Assembly: GCA_021413535.1 (NCBI GenBank)
Contig: JAIOQF010000068.1
Span: 1 to 8,243, forward strand
DNA from: Verrucomicrobiota bacterium
GTDB lineage: Bacteria > Verrucomicrobiota > Verrucomicrobiia > Verrucomicrobiales > Verrucomicrobiaceae
Reading direction: 5' to 3'
DNA length: 8,243 nt
A model generated the notes under the pieces. That model worked only from the letters and a program-made list of their open reading frames with translations, ran no database searches and had not been told where the DNA came from. Positions 7,482 through 8,243 of the stretch are shown one piece after another. The position numbers and the translations under genes were made by a program. Each line of letters begins with the position of its first letter. Position 1 is the first letter of the stretch.

Positions 7482-7571
7482 GATCTTGGACAGAATTGAC
7501 TGAATTAAACAAAATTAATCTTGTTCATAATTAAGTTTAATTTTGTGAATTTCGTCAAAAAATCTTTCGCG
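7482..7571 (-). promoter_or_regulatory. AT-rich intergenic region with candidate promoter for the hydA-prpDBC-transporter-aminotransferase genes
   Basis: This is the only intergenic gap above 22 bases, and it is much richer in A and T than the genes beside it. On the minus strand TTGACG (7558-7553) is followed after 17 bases by CTTAAT (7535-7530), four of six matches to a -10 box. A start near 7523 would leave a leader of about 40 bases before hydA. The match is modest, and in AT-rich DNA such matches arise by chance. No terminator hairpin is evident after the mmsA stop, so read-through from mmsA remains possible. Confidence 0.35.
7503..7549. repeat. Overlapping dyads and repeated AATTAA boxes, candidate operator
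   Basis: AATTAA occurs at 7503-7508, 7513-7518 and 7529-7534, with its reverse complement TTAATT at 7537-7542. The last two form AATTAA-GT-TTAATT, a 6-base inverted repeat with a 2-base centre, bounded by TTCA (7524-7527) and TGAA (7546-7549). A second, longer inverted repeat pairs ACAAAATTAA (7509-7518) with TTAATTTTGT (7537-7546). The first two boxes are 10 bases apart, about one helical turn. The 2-base-centre dyad overlaps the candidate -10 box, where a repressor would be expected to act. No regulator gene is in the window. Part of the symmetry may be chance in AT-rich DNA. Confidence 0.4.
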
Positions 7572-8243
7572 CTACTTCTTCCAGACATCGCCTACCCCCT
7601 CACCGAACCAGCGTGTGCTGACGACTTTTTGCTGTGTGTAAAACTGAACGGCTTCCCGGCCTTGAATGTGGAGGTCGCCATAAAAAGAGTCGTCCCAGCC
7701 GGTAAAGGGAAACATGGCCATGGTGGCGGGCACACCGACATTAATGCCGACCATGCCGGCCTTGACGCGATTCTTGAACTCACGTGCAGCCTTCCCGCTG
7801 TTCGTGAAAATCGCGGCCCCATTGCCAAACGCGGACTTGTTGGCCGTCGCGATCGCACTGTCCAGGTCGTCCATGCGCATGACATTGAGCACGGGGCCGA
7901 AAACTTCCTCGCGGGCCAGTGTCATGTTGGCCTCGATGCCGTCAATGATGGTCGCACCGAGATAGAAACCGCGTGGTGCTTCGGGAACCTTGATGCCGCG
8001 ACCATCACAAATAATTTTTGCTCCCTCTGATTCACCGCTGGCGACAAGACTTAAGACGCGGTCGCGATGCGCAGCGGTGATGACCGGGCCCATGTCAGGC
8101 TGTGTGGCGCGATCAGTCGGACCCACTTTGATGGCACGGGCGGCTTCCACCAAACTGGGAAGCAATCGCCCGGCAGCGGCACCGACGGCGAGCGCAGTAG
8201 ATCCAGCCATGCAACGCTCGCCTGCGCAGCCGAAGGCCGCGGT
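7572..8243 (-). CDS. mmsA: Methylmalonate-semialdehyde dehydrogenase (CoA-acylating), C-terminal part; 5' end beyond window
   Basis: This is the last 223 residues of an aldehyde-dehydrogenase-superfamily protein of the MmsA/ALDH6A1/IolA type. These enzymes convert methylmalonate semialdehyde to propionyl-CoA, or malonate semialdehyde to acetyl-CoA, using NAD+ and CoA and releasing CO2. The frame is open to the right edge and begins TAAFGCAGERCMAGS, so the catalytic cysteine (codon 8213-8211) is visible. An internal ATG at 8210 is not the real start. Further landmarks are DMGPVITAAHRDRV, the EEVFGPVL motif of aldehyde dehydrogenases, FGNGAAIFTNSG and MFPFTGWDDSFYGDLH, the last typical of the MmsA subfamily. 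The family is about 490-500 residues with the cysteine near 285, so a little over half is missing. In this cluster it would join the aminotransferase product to the propionyl-CoA-consuming Prp enzymes, as ALDH6A1 does in thymine and valine breakdown. Confidence 0.93.
   Translation of the reverse strand, partial: TAAFGCAGERCMAGSTALAVGAAAGRLLPSLVEAARAIKVGPTDRATQPDMGPVITAAHRDRVLSLVASGESEGAKIICDGRGIKVPEAPRGFYLGATIIDGIEANMTLAREEVFGPVLNVMRMDDLDSAIATANKSAFGNGAAIFTNSGKAAREFKNRVKAGMVGINVGVPATMAMFPFTGWDDSFYGDLHIQGREAVQFYTQQKVVSTRWFGEGVGDVWKK

Noticed and set aside
7555..7580. Possible rho-independent terminator after mmsA (T-run on the coding strand near 7565-7560)
   Set aside because: There is a run of six T residues, but I find no stable GC-rich stem in front of it.
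7521..8030. Plus-strand open frame starting in the AT-rich gap and running opposite mmsA
   Set aside because: It starts in non-coding DNA but then only mirrors MmsA codons, with no domain seen. The gap is better explained as control DNA for the minus-strand genes.
7572..8210. Short MmsA reading starting at the ATG at 8210
   Set aside because: The frame stays open to 8243 and encodes FGCAGERC, including the catalytic cysteine just before that Met. The gene is therefore cut by the window edge, not short.

Overview
The window is a tightly packed bacterial catabolic cluster. Seven protein genes all lie on the minus strand, so transcription runs from the right end to the left end. By eye the coding DNA is moderately GC-rich. 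None of the six visible gene starts has a clear Shine-Dalgarno sequence, which suggests a lineage that relies little on that signal. A soil or freshwater bacterium such as a Verrucomicrobiota or Acidobacteriota member would fit, but this is only a guess. No tRNA, rRNA, CRISPR array, insertion sequence or integrase is visible.

Layout in transcription order, right to left: (1) 8243-7572, C-terminal part of an acylating methylmalonate-semialdehyde dehydrogenase (MmsA), cut by the window edge just upstream of its catalytic cysteine; (2) 7571-7482, a 90-base AT-rich gap, the only sizeable intergenic space, holding a candidate promoter and overlapping dyads; (3) 7481-6099, dihydropyrimidinase/D-hydantoinase; (4) 6092-4584, PrpD-type 2-methylcitrate dehydratase; (5) 4581-3766, PrpB-type 2-methylisocitrate lyase; (6) 3763-2627, PrpC-type 2-methylcitrate/citrate synthase; (7) 2612-1095, NCS1-family nucleobase/hydantoin/allantoin transporter; (8) 1072-1, AGXT2-like class III aminotransferase, cut by the left edge. 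From dihydropyrimidinase onward the gaps are 6, 2, 2, 14 and 22 bases, as expected of one operon.

Read together, the genes suggest a route for reductive pyrimidine breakdown, thymine in particular. The transporter imports a pyrimidine or cyclic ureide. Dihydropyrimidinase opens the reduced ring. The aminotransferase converts beta-alanine or beta-aminoisobutyrate to the semialdehyde. MmsA turns methylmalonate semialdehyde into propionyl-CoA, or malonate semialdehyde into acetyl-CoA. PrpC, PrpD and PrpB carry propionyl-CoA through the methylcitrate cycle to pyruvate and succinate. Dihydropyrimidine dehydrogenase, beta-ureidopropionase and an aconitase for the methylaconitate step are not in the window.

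The oddest single feature is PrpB. It keeps its catalytic residues but appears to have lost about 24 internal residues, in frame, exactly where the last strand of the TIM barrel should be. Either this enzyme is damaged or altered, or the assembly dropped about 72 bases.
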